Positions 32,131 to 42,087 of a stretch of DNA of 64,000 nucleotides are shown here, piece by piece (position 1 is the stretch's first letter; the number at the start of each line of letters is the position of its first letter). The stretch is taken from assembly GCA_963662175.1 (NCBI GenBank), contig OY759224.1, positions 19,787,489-19,851,488 of the forward strand, read 5' to 3'. Below the pieces are notes generated by a model. It was not told where the DNA came from. It made no database searches and was given only the letters and a program-made list of their open reading frames with translations. The stretch comes from Aradus depressus (Eukaryota > Arthropoda > Insecta > Hemiptera > Aradidae). The position numbers and the translations under genes were made by a program.

Positions 32131-32664
32131 TAGTTTTTGCGATATAAGAATATTGATATTTATATTTAACAAAATGTCAGGCTTATTGTTTTATAAGGCA
32201 CTGTTGAAGAAATAAACGCCATTGAGAATGCTTATCATACAAAGCTGTCTTTGTAGTGAATATATTTATTATTAACAGAAAGCTATTGTTAAAAACAAAA
32301 ATAAATGTGAAAAGAAACCTTTTACAAGTCTTTCTGAGGAGAGTTTGAATGAGGCCATTATGTACCAACTCAAACATATCAGATAATTGTATACAATAAA
32401 TATCTGATATTTTCAGTAAAAATAAAATTTAATCATTTGGACATATTGATATGATCGATCAATCAACAAAATTACATTCCACGGCATCAATATTCGCCAT
32501 TTTAATTCGCACAGTAAAACGAAAAATTTAATTTTTGACGTGAAAACGTCTATTCGCTCGTTAAGCACAGTGATAGCCGGTCAAACTTTCTTGTGTTACA
32601 AAATACCGTCAGATTTCAATCGATAATAACTACGAGACTAATAATGCAATAACAACAGGTCACA

Positions 32665-32787
32665 ATGGATAGAGCATGTCTGTACGTGTTTGTTGTGCAG
32701 TGTTTGTTTTGCTGTGACGTTATTGGGCTAGTGTGGGCGCCGGCGGATGATTGTTACGAATTAGCGTTGTGTAAAATTAGAAATTAG
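32665..32787 (+). CDS. Small ORF with signal-peptide-like start (unknown)
   Basis: CACAATGG context; 40 residues beginning MDRACLYVFVVQCLFCCDVI, a hydrophobic stretch and then WAPADDCYELALC. An alternative reading is a first coding exon: a GTAAAA donor sits at 32774, after GCGTTGT. The family is not recognised. The base composition is less AT-rich than the surroundings. Confidence 0.3.
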   Translation: MDRACLYVFVVQCLFCCDVIGLVWAPADDCYELALCKIRN

Positions 32788-32813
32788 TGTATCATGATAA
32801 CGCGATTAGATAG

Positions 32814-33116
32814 GACGTTGATTCGGGTGTCATTGTAAAGAGCTTGAGGAGTACTATTAGGACTCAAAGTGAAACAATAGAAATATTTGCCGAAATATAT
32901 GTAAAAATCGGTATTAAATTGAAAATGGCGAAAAAATTAAATATGGGCGGAATTATAGAGAACGCATATCAGAGGAAAGCTCGCGTGAAAAGGAATTTAA
33001 AAAACCTAAAAAGTCTAGTTCCGAACAAATGCAAGAGCTACGGCAGCATCGAAAAGAAAATGAAAAATGATTTTATGCCGAAATTTTCACAGGAAATCTA
33101 CGGCGTGGACCCTTGA
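32814..33116 (+). CDS. Open stretch, basic unknown protein
   Basis: About 100 codons open from a stop at 32811 to TGA. Lys/Arg-rich, with KMAKKLNMGGIIENAYQRKA and KNLKSLVPNKCKSYGS, and a possible ATG inside at about 32923. No family recognised. It may be an exon or a piece of an unidentified element. It is followed by a T-run and a jockey fragment. Confidence 0.3.
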   Translation, partial: DVDSGVIVKSLRSTIRTQSETIEIFAEIYVKIGIKLKMAKKLNMGGIIENAYQRKARVKRNLKNLKSLVPNKCKSYGSIEKKMKNDFMPKFSQEIYGVDP

Positions 33117-33164
33117 CTTCGCCTTAATGTTTTATTTTTTATTATTATTTTTTTTTTTTTTAAC

Positions 33165-33605
33165 GAAGTCTGCTATCTAGGCTTTCTATTCGACAAACGA
33201 CTAACTTGGAATCCTCACACGAGACTGAAAAGACAAGAACAGACGATATAAACTGTTAATAAGACAAAAGATCCAAATTAACTTTGAAAACAAAACGACT
33301 TATATACAACGCAGTACTTAAACCTATGTGGACTTACGGACTTGAACTTTGGGTTTCTGCCAAGGCTTCCAATCTCCAGCGCATTCAAAATCCTTCGTAC
33401 TAAGTCTCCAACAAAACTCTTCACACTGACCTTAATGTACCTTTTGTCACCGAAGTTAATCGGTTAAATCCAGGCATAAAACATTATTTTCCTCTCTTAA
33501 TTCCCATAATAATCTTTTAGTCCATGCCCTCCATTTTTCCCAAAGACGGCTTAAGCGTCAATGGCCTAGAGACCTCCTTAGAAGCAGCAGTGACAGTGAT
33601 TAGTT
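33165..33605 (+). pseudogene. Jockey-type LINE fragment
   Basis: Near-identical in layout to 40545-41010 (FDKRLTWNPHTRLKRQEQ and LKPMWTYGLELWVSAKASNL), with a deletion and frameshifts. Confidence 0.75.
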
Positions 33606-33839
33606 ACAAATGAGAGTTACTCAGTGACTTTGAATGAAATTGGGAAGAGAGAATTATTAAATATATTGGATCCGTTAAAGCTAAAAAACTCTCTGCCCAG
33701 GGATTCGGACGCATTGTTGAATCATCTGAAGAATAAAAATAAATATTACCTTTTAGAATGCTGATACAATACCTTTTATCCCAATATTTACAACCCAGAT
33801 CAACTCCAACCATACCTAAACCTGAATGCTCCTTTCTCA

Positions 33840-34400
33840 CACATCAAAGCACTGACTCAACTTCGTCTATCTGGCAAGTACTATCTTAAAATCAGTTACA
33901 AAAATAATGTGTACACCCTTAATCCCTAGGAGCTTTGTATGATGAAAAACGAATTGGATGACGTATACCATCTGTTAATATCCTGTCCGATATACTCCCC
34001 CATTAGAAGCCACTTCCTGCCTCAGAGTATCAGTATAGACCGATCCAACTTTCATACGTTACTCCTGGCCCATAATAAGAATATCTCAAACATTTTCTAT
34101 TATTTAATCAGCACTGAAACTTAGATCATTCATTGTTAACGAATAATGTATTTCAACTTACATATTATATTGATATTCAATACCTACATCCCCACTCCAT
34201 ATTTACTGTCTGTTACATTATTATTTTTAATTTGTAATTAATTATTTTATTTAAATTTTTTTATATTTATTTAGTTAAAGGTTCCTTTATATATGTCATT
34301 ATTATAACAATAAATCTGAAATTATTTTATTTCAATATTGTAAAAATTTGTATTTTACACTTACACTATTTGTCAATAAAATATTTCAAGTTCAAAAAAA
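33840..34400 (+). pseudogene. LINE 3' end, CR1/jockey-like
   Basis: IKALTQLRLSGKYYLKISYK, then a stop, then ELDDVYHLLISCPIYSPIRS and FHTLLLAHNKNISNIFYYLI. This H-x(3)-C motif block precedes the stop in several LINE clades. The 3' UTR runs to about 34390. Confidence 0.6.
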
Positions 34401-34893
34401 ACTAGGAAATTAAGTAGTTTTCTATTTTGAGTTGTGAATTACAACTGAGTTTTGATTACCAAAATAAAATGTACCAGAAAGGTAGACTTGTCAGTGTCTT
34501 CTTTAATGTTTATTATTTCGGAGTTTTAATGTAAACACAATGCAATGGGGTTGGGGAGCAACGACCTTGAAATACCTCGAAAATATTGAGTTCAATCCGC
34601 CCCTCGCCCGGACCCCCAGTACATATTTCTTATTTTTCTGTTTCCGTATCTATACATCCGATTTTGAATCTGGAAAATTATTTGAACTTATTGAACTGTC
34701 TACTTTCGGCGCCGTACCTGTAAATTAAAAAAAAAAAAAAATATATAACATGTAAAAAAAATAATAAAAAATTATATTCAGAATTTTAAATTAAAAAAAA
34801 AAAACGGAGTGTCATATCAATTCTACATTGATTTTGGAGTACAAAGGAAAAAAAAAAAATTTAAAGTTAAGCCGTTTAGCCAAAATACCTTTA

Positions 34894-35240
34894 GGTTAGG
34901 TTAGGTTTTATGACTCATGCCCGGGCTTTAACTACGAGGTCATATCACCTACTACCAGAGCGCTCTTTCGTTACTCTAGTGGACATGAGCCCGACTCTAC
35001 TGTGAGAGTCTTAAATTTTGCCTACCCTAAATTTTTATTCACCGAGGGCAGGGGGTCTTTGACGAATACCTGACATCGTACAGGCTCGGGAGCATCGCTT
35101 AACGTCCCATCCGAAGGACGGCGTGCTCAAGTTTATTTTACCTCCCAGATAAAATAAACTAAGGGCCTCGGTCGGGTTACGAACCCACGATCTTGAGCTC
35201 AGAAGTCAAGCACGCATATCACTGAGCTACCGGCGCCCTC
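34894..35240 (-). repeat. SINE1 copy, full length with target-site duplication
   Basis: The best full-length minus-strand copy. It is flanked by AAAATACCTTTA at 34882-34893 and 35243-35254. The tail is GGTTAGGTTAGGTTTT and the head ends CCGGCGCCCTC. Confidence 0.95.
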
Positions 35241-35449
35241 AAAAAATACCTTTATGATTTTTGTTAAATTTAGAGCGCGACGTGGTGGCCGAGCTGAGAA
35301 CTAAAACCGGGACATTTAACCTTAATATTGTAAATGTAATGGTCACTGACTCAATTGTATAGGGGTGATTCCTTTAAACAATACGAAAAATTATTATTAT
35401 TATACTCAGTAACTAAGGAGTGTCACCCCTCTTAACATTTTTTTTGCCC

Positions 35450-35600
35450 TCTATCGTCACTGTGGTGGACATGAGGCCGACCTATGGAAGTCCTGGTTTA
35501 CTTATCTAAGTTATATAAGTTAGCGGTCTTCAACGAGTACCTGACATCATATAGGCACTACTTATTGTCCCATCCAAAGGACAATGTGCTCAAGGTCATC
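35450..35600 (-). repeat. SINE1 internal fragment
   Basis: GTCACTGTGGTGGACATGAG through TGTCCCATCCAAAGGAC; degenerate. Confidence 0.7.
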
Positions 35601-35854
35601 TCTACTATTGCGAGACGAAAGCAATCAATGATTCCTTTTTATTTGATATTAATTTTGAGCGTTAAGGTATCCCAAAATAATTTGAGAAAGTGAACAGAGA
35701 ACTGGAGGCGTATATTGATTTATGTGTCAATTTCCAAGCTGAATGGATGAAGTCATCAAACAAAACTTTTTATCCATGATCTAACCACTTCCATTACTTA
35801 CAATTGAGACCTTTATTAAACCTTTCAATTTTCTCGTAGAATCTATATTCTACA

Positions 35855-36690
35855 TTCTCGCTATATGAAATATAGGAGAAGTTATGTAATCGGCAAAAAA
35901 TTCGATGCGAAGTTTTCAACTAAATTTCATGTTTTTCGACCAAATATGAAAAAAAAAGTCTGTGTGTGTGTCTGTGAACACGATAACTCCCGATGGAATG
36001 TATCAAAAAGAAATTTTATATGTGTGATCACAACTTCAAAAGGACAACACCTATAGATTTTCAGCCAAATCGACCCAAGGAAAGGGGGATTGGGGTGAGA
36101 TTTAACTCAAAAACCCAAACTGTCGATAAAATTAGGTTTTATGACTCATGCCCGGGCTTTAACAACGAGGTCATATCGCCTACTTCCAGAGCGCTCTTTC
36201 GTCACTCTGGTGGACATGAGCCCGACTCTATTGTGGGAGTCCTAAATTTTTCCTACCCTAAATTTTTATTCACCTAGGGCAGGGGTCTTTAACGAGTACC
36301 TGACATCGTACAGGCTCAGGACCATCGCTTAACGTCCCATCCGAAGGACGGCATGCTTAAGTTTATTTTACCTCCCAGATACATTAAACTAAGGACCTCG
36401 GTCGGGTTTCGAACCCACGTTCTTGAGCTCAGAAGACAAGCACGCATACCACTGAGCTACTGGCGCCCTCTCAATGAGAATATAATTCTGAATTCCAGTG
36501 ATATCGGCTGAAGAGAAGGGGGTTCAGGGGAGGGGCTCAATTCAAGAATCATAATAACTGCCGATGTAATGAATTTATCGACACAAAATTTGGTATGTGG
36601 ATTTAGGAGCCGCTATGTAAGTCAACTATTAAATATTAGCGCAAACGGTTGACTGAATTCGTTCTGGGGAAGTACATTGCAGTTGCTTCA
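35855..36690 (-). repeat. R3 repeat split by a SINE1 insertion
   Basis: 35855-36131 and 36471-36690 together give one near-complete copy. Recognisable parts include GAACACGATAACTCCCGATG and AATAACTGCCGATGTAATGA. Confidence 0.85.
36132..36470 (-). repeat. SINE1 copy inserted into an R3 repeat
   Basis: Full length. Left and right flanks are the two halves of one R3 copy (35855-36131 and 36471-36690), showing that R3 is older here. Confidence 0.95.
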
Positions 36691-36789
36691 CCGACTTTTA
36701 AAAAAAATAATAATTTATTGTTATTTAAAATATTTTATTATTATTATTATTATTTAAAATTTAATTTAATATACTATTTTTCACAAATA

Positions 36790-38050
36790 ACCATTTGTGT
36801 CAGCCTTTCGCCCGTGTCTCCACAAAACGCTGGCGTTCCTCAAGGATGTATCCTGCGTACTATCCTTTACACAATATACACAGCTGATATCCCCTCATCC
36901 ATCAACACAACTCCACACCTCTGCTATCCTCTCTCCTCATCCCGACGCAGCTTTATCATCCGGACACACATGGCCCCCACAAGGGTGGGGCTGGTGCAAC
37001 TTTGGTTGCAGGGCCCGGGCCCAAGGGGGTCCGGCTCCAGTCCTTTTTATTTTTTTATTTTAGTAGATTTTGCAAGGGATCATAGCTTAAAAAGGCAAAG
37101 TATATAATTATAAGAAAATTTAGTATAATAGATACATATTCTAGTTGTGCGAGTTATTCAGTTATTATTTAATTAGTTGCGTGCATGGATAGTTACTCTT
37201 GTTTGCAAATTACTAGTATAAAACAGTCCGCACGAGACAGGTATAGACGGGCCCCACGCACTCCCTCAACCCTCCCCCACTCCTATTTCCCAGCCTATTG
37301 TCCAGCTGTTTCCCTCAGAGCAGTGTTCTAAAAATAGACGCATCGACGCATAGTATCAGTTTGACTGATTGAAAATGAATTGGCCAAAACTACTGACTTT
37401 TCAGATGTTATTGATAAATCTAGTCAAAAGAAAGCTAGGAAAGCTATGATAATTTAGGGCAGTTAGGCTATAAGTAAGCTTTTGTTGTAGCCAGTGTATT
37501 AAACACACACAAACATCGTAATTTTTAGAGCTCTTCATGTTATTTATTTTTTAGATCTTAATACTAGTTTTTGTCAATTTTTATTTTAATGTTAGTGAGT
37601 CAAAGAAATCTAAAAATTTAAACGTTAATTTCATTAAAATAAAAGTAAATGATATAATCACGGTAGCAATTGATGTGTGAAATAATTTAATCAATAAAGT
37701 TTGGTTTTAAAATCCAACTGATACTGTAACATACCTTACAATCTATTTTTAGTTTAAATAAAATTGTAAAAGGGTTAAAAAATAACCATGTAATTATAAT
37801 ATAGCACATGACTATGAGATGGGGGCCCGACCCTGATGCTGGTTACAGGGCCCGCAATCCAATGTGGGGGCCATGCAGACACCTACAAGATATCTCTTCA
37901 ACCCTGATACAAAAAGTTGAGAGTGAATGTGAATGACAAGAAGTCAGTTCACATCGTCTTTATTCTCCGTCGCAAATATACCTGCCCTCCAGTACACCTT
38001 AACAATAATTCCATCACTTCAAAAAAACCATGTCTGTTATCCAGGTTTCC
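36790..38050 (+). pseudogene. Jockey-type LINE RT fragment, interrupted
   Basis: AGVPQGCILRTILYTIYTAD is the RT palm region, and PHPDAALSS is the damaged ADDTA motif in another frame. The copy is cut at about 36967 by a 905-bp insertion and resumes at 37873 (LIQKVESE, KKSVHIVFILRRKYTCPP). It ends where the mariner-type element begins at 38051. Confidence 0.8.
36968..37872. mobile_element. TIR element (hAT-like) inside the jockey copy
   Basis: Ends CATGGCCCCCACA and TGTGGGGGCCATG are perfect 13-bp inverted repeats, followed by GC-rich, partly complementary subterminal DNA (GCAGGGCCCGGGCCC). Flanks CGGACACA and CAGACACC fit an 8-bp duplication at 6 of 8. No transposase ORF seen. Confidence 0.75.
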
Positions 38051-39840
38051 TCAAGTACACTAAAAAACTGGGGTAATAAAAATCCGTTTCATCTTAGTGT
38101 AGAAAAAAATGAGTTTTTTAATTATTTTGACGATAACCACGTTTTTTAGCAAAAGGTCCGTAAATACCACATTTTGGTTAAGGTAAAGTGAAATCTGACT
38201 ACACTGTCGTAATCTATGTTAAATTTCCTAATAGGTGACATGTTTTTGACATGAAAATCGAAAAGATAGAAATAGGAGGCTAACGTTTATTACAAAATGA
38301 ACACTTGTTTAAATTGTTTGGCAAATTTTCAGTTTACCGTAATTTGTTTTCTCTATTCGCTAGGATGTCCCAAATTCACCAAAAATTATCAAAAATATGA
38401 CTCTTTAAAAATACCTAATGTTGTTCTTCATTGTCGACCATTGCCGGAGTGAGACAGCAGAGAAGATGAAAAACATGGGTAAACCTAATTTACACAAAAC
38501 GAGACTTTTTATAAAATTAACTAATTCATTATTAAAAAAAAAAAATTGAAATTATTACGTTATTAAATTTCAGAGATAAAAGAAGTTTTGTACTGTACAT
38601 TGTGTTGAAAAAATTATAACAACATTTTTTGGCATTTTTTCAATTTGACGTAATTTGTTTTCTCCATTCACTAGGATGTTCTAAATTCACCAAATTACTA
38701 TTATTCTCTGAAATAATAATTAATTATTTATTTCCTTTGAAAAAATAAAGTAAATTTTTTTTCCTATTGTTGGCTTCTGTTGAGGATTAGAGAGTAAAAA
38801 AAATAAATAAAAATAATCCTAATCTTTACAATGGATTTTGAAACTGAAAACAAACGTTAGACGTATTAGCTAATGTAAACATTATTAGATCCAATAAACA
38901 ATTTCGTGTAAAGATTCGGTTGAGAGACATTAGTCTAAGAGAATCATGACGGTTTGGCCGACGAAGAGATGCGATGATATTTTAGAGCGCTTTTACAATG
39001 ATCCGTCCACGAGCACCCCGAGCGTTGCTGGAAGGTGGATTGGACGGTATGAACCTGTGAGATGGCCGGTTCGGAGTCCTGACCTGGCTCCTTTACATAT
39101 TTATGTGTGGGCACTCTCGGCAAGTCCCGTGTGTACAGCGTACCTATTGATGATAGGGACCAATTAATCGCGAGATTTCAAGAGGTTTGTGAGGAGATGG
39201 GAACAAACAGTCTTGAGATTCAACGGGCCACTTCATCCGTTCGACCGAGGAGTCAATTGTGAGAAGATGGAAGTCTGTTTCAGCAATTGTTATAATTTTT
39301 CCAAAACAATGTATAGTACAAAACTTTTTAATCTCTGAAAGATTAATGTAATAATTTCAATTTTTTTAAAATAATGAATTAGTTAATTTTATAAAAAGTC
39401 TCGCTTTGTGTAAGTTAGGTTTACCCATGTTTTTCATCTTCTCTGCTGTCTCACCCCGGCAATGGTCGACAATAAAGAACAACATTAGGTATTTTTAAAG
39501 GGCCATATTTTTGCTAACTTTTGGTGAATTTGGGACATCCTAGCGAATAGAAAAAACAAATTACGGTAAACTGAAAATTTGCCAAACAATTTAAACAGGT
39601 GTTCATTTTGAAATAAACGTTATCCTCCTATTTCAATCTTTTCGATTTGCATGTTAAAAAACATGTCACCTATTGGGAAATTTAACGTAGATTACGATTT
39701 CACTTTACCAAAACCAAAAAGTGATATTTACGGACATTTTGCTAAAAAATGTGGTTATCGTCAAAAAAATAAAAAATCTCATTTTTTTCTACAATAAGTT
39801 GAAACGGATTTTTATTACCCCGTTTTCTTAGTGTACTTGA
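38051..39840. mobile_element. Mariner/IS630-type element with about 0.5-kb inverted repeats
   Basis: Left arm 38051-38577 and right arm about 39340-39840 are inverted copies (TCAAGTACACTAA, AATAAAAATCCGTTTCA, GGTAAACCTAA-type blocks). If the element proper starts at CACTAA, a TA flanks each end. Between them, 38946-39262 (plus) encodes WIGRYEPVRWPVRSPDLAPL, the DDE transposase C-terminal signature, then a frameshifted QLIARFQEVCEEMGTNSLEI. A partial third copy of TIR sequence lies at 38625-38700. The transposase N-terminal part is deleted, so this copy is non-autonomous. Confidence 0.85.
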
Positions 39841-40544
39841 ATGCCCCATTCACCCCCCCCAAGTATTGTCATCTGCTGGCTATACACCCTGTATATATAT
39901 AAAATAAATAATAAATACCCTACCTAGCGCCGGTTCACAATTTCTAACAATTTATTATTTTACATCAAAAAGGTGGAAACATGTTATTTAACTAGAAAAT
40001 ATGAGGTAGGTAAATCTAATTTTACATTTTTACCTGCAATTTAATTTACAATTTTGAAGATAAAAAGTGGTGAAAAAATTGAAGATAAATTGCTGGAGTT
40101 GTGTCATGACAAATGTGGTGAATTCTGGAAGTGAGGTCGATAGAGAGGATGGAAGTTGTTCTCTGTGTTCCCGATAGATGCCATTACTAGTCTCGCTTAT
40201 TTCAGGTTTCACTGATTTTTATTTTATTTCATTTGACTTGCTGTGGTAAGTGGCGTTGCTCGGGGGAATCACAAAACTATAAGAAAATATTGGTGGTATG
40301 ATTTTTTGACCATAAGCTATAAAATGAGATATCACATGATCTATATTTGAACCGGGATTATAAAGATTCTACATTGCATGAGATGAGGAAATTGTTTTAT
40401 TTACATTAAGACACTTTCTATCCTAATAGTTTATTAAAACAATAGTTATTTAAGACCCTTTAAGTCACTTTACCTCTTAATGCTTTAATATAACAGAGTA
40501 GTTTTTGATTTAAGATTTTTTTTTTGATCAGTTCACATCGTCTT

Positions 40545-41150
40545 CACCCTTCGTCGAAAATAAACCTGCCCTCCAGTGTACCTTAACCAAAATCCCATCC
40601 CCTTAAAAAACGAAGTCCGCTACTAGGCCTCACACTCGACAAACGACTAACTTGAAATCCTCACACGAGACTGAAAAGACTAGAAATGAACAGACGTTAT
40701 AAACTTCTACTAAGACTACTAGACAAAAGATCCAAACTAACTTTGACAACAAAACTACTTATATACAACTCAATACTCAAACCTATGTGGACTTACGGAC
40801 TTGAACTCTGGGGTTCTGCCAAGACTTCCAATCTCCAGCGCATCCAATCCCTTCAATCCATAATCCTTCGTACAATAGCCAATGCTCCTTACTACGCCTC
40901 CAACAAAACCCTTCACACTGACCTTAACGTACCTTTCATCACTGAAGTCGCTAAATCCAAATATAAAAAATTAACAAATATAAGCAGTGACAGTGACAGG
41001 GATTAGCTATAAACGAGAGAAAAACAGTGACTAGGGAGCGTCACCACTGGGTGATTTCTCCCCTCATGACATTTTGACATTGCCATTACCTCTTTATTAG
41101 CACATTTGCTTGTTGTATTTATTTGTATACAGTTGTAAATAAAAAAAAAA
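40545..41150 (+). pseudogene. Jockey-type LINE 3' end with 3' UTR
   Basis: 40686-41006 is open: MNRRYKLLLRLLDKRSKLTL, LKPMWTYGLELWGSAKTSNL, LRTIANAPYYASNKTLHTDL. Then SDSDRD, a stop, a UTR of about 130 bp and a short A-rich tail. The upstream part is frameshifted. Confidence 0.85.
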
Positions 41151-41227
41151 ATAAATAAAAAAGATTTTTTGCAAAGATATTGTGAAACACTTAATAGAAA
41201 ATATAAAGAAAAACGTATGTTTTCTAA

Positions 41228-41367
41228 AATATTGTTTATTTCACAGAATATATAAAATATATGGGAGTACTTTCGGTATTGCTACCATCTTCAGCCACGA
41301 CTTAACAAATATTGTAAACAGTACCGAAAGTACTCCCATATATTTTGTGAAATAGACAATATATATT
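41228..41367. repeat. Foldback element with hammerhead-like motif
   Basis: Inverted arms: AATATTGTTTATTTCACAG at left, TTTGTGAAATAGACAATAT at right, with GGGAGTACTTTCGGTA in both orientations. The spacer is about 30 bp. Confidence 0.9.
41264..41300 (-). ncRNA. Best hammerhead-ribozyme candidate in the window
   Basis: CTGAAGA (41288-41294), stem II GGTA-GCAA-TACC with a GNRA loop, GAAA (41271-41274), stem III from palindromic AGUACU, UC cleavage-type site, then CCAU pairing with GUGG before the core as a 4-bp stem I (one G-U). Every conserved hammerhead core position is present. Confidence 0.7.
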
Positions 41368-41640
41368 TATTTTTTCAAAACATAAGTTATTCATTATATT
41401 TTCTATAGAGTGGTTATTGGTTTAATATAACAATGGTTATTTAGGACATTTTAGGACTCTTGAACATGTATTTAAATGCTTAAATTTAGTAAAATTATGA
41501 TATTTAGGAGACGCATCCTACCTGATTCGGGCGCTATATACAATAATTTTATGTTTGCTATAATTAATAAAAGACACTTTAATAAACTTTCAAGAATCCT
41601 AAAATATAGTAGATAACCATTGTTATATTAAACCAATAAC

Positions 41641-41832
41641 GCGCCGGTAGCTCAGTGGTTTAAAAAAACTTAAGCACGCCGTCCTTCGGAAGGGACGTTA
41701 AGGAGGACCTTATGTAACTTAACCTAGGAAAGCAAAATTTAGTATCCCACAGTGGAGTCGGGTTCATGTTCACCAGAGCGACGAAAGAGCACTCTGGTAG
41801 TAGGCGATATAACCTCATAGTTAAAGCCCGGA
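41641..41832 (+). repeat. SINE1 copy with internal deletion
   Basis: The head GCGCCGGTAGCTCAGTGGT jumps directly to AACTTAAGCACGCCGTCC, so the B-box is deleted. The 3' end AGTTAAAGCCCGG abuts a jockey 3' end. Confidence 0.85.
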
Positions 41833-42020
41833 ACCTCCTTAGCAGCAGCATTGACATTGACAGTGATTAGCTATAAACGAGAGAAAAACAGTGACTAGGG
41901 AGTGTCCCCACTGGTTGATTTCTCCCCTCTTGACATTACCTTTATCTCTCTATTAGCACATTTGATTGTTGTATTTATTTTTATACAGTTGTAAATATCT
42001 GTTCGAAAAAAAAAAAAAAA
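41833..42020 (+). repeat. Jockey 3' end fused to a SINE1 copy
   Basis: CCTCCTTAGCAGCAGCATTG, then the same UTR as 40985-41138 and an A-run at 42005-42020. It directly adjoins the 3' end of SINE1 at 41832. Confidence 0.8.
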
Positions 42021-42023
42021 ATT

Positions 42024-42082
42024 ATAAGGTGTTGCATTTTATTTTGCACAACAAACAAGATCATCAATGCAACACCTTATAC
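42024..42082. repeat. Short perfect inverted repeat
   Basis: ATAAGGTGTTGCAT and ATGCAACACCTTAT around a 27-30 bp spacer, between the jockey A-run and the left TIR at 42088. Function unknown; could be a remnant of another element. Confidence 0.8.
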
Positions 42083-42087
42083 TATAG

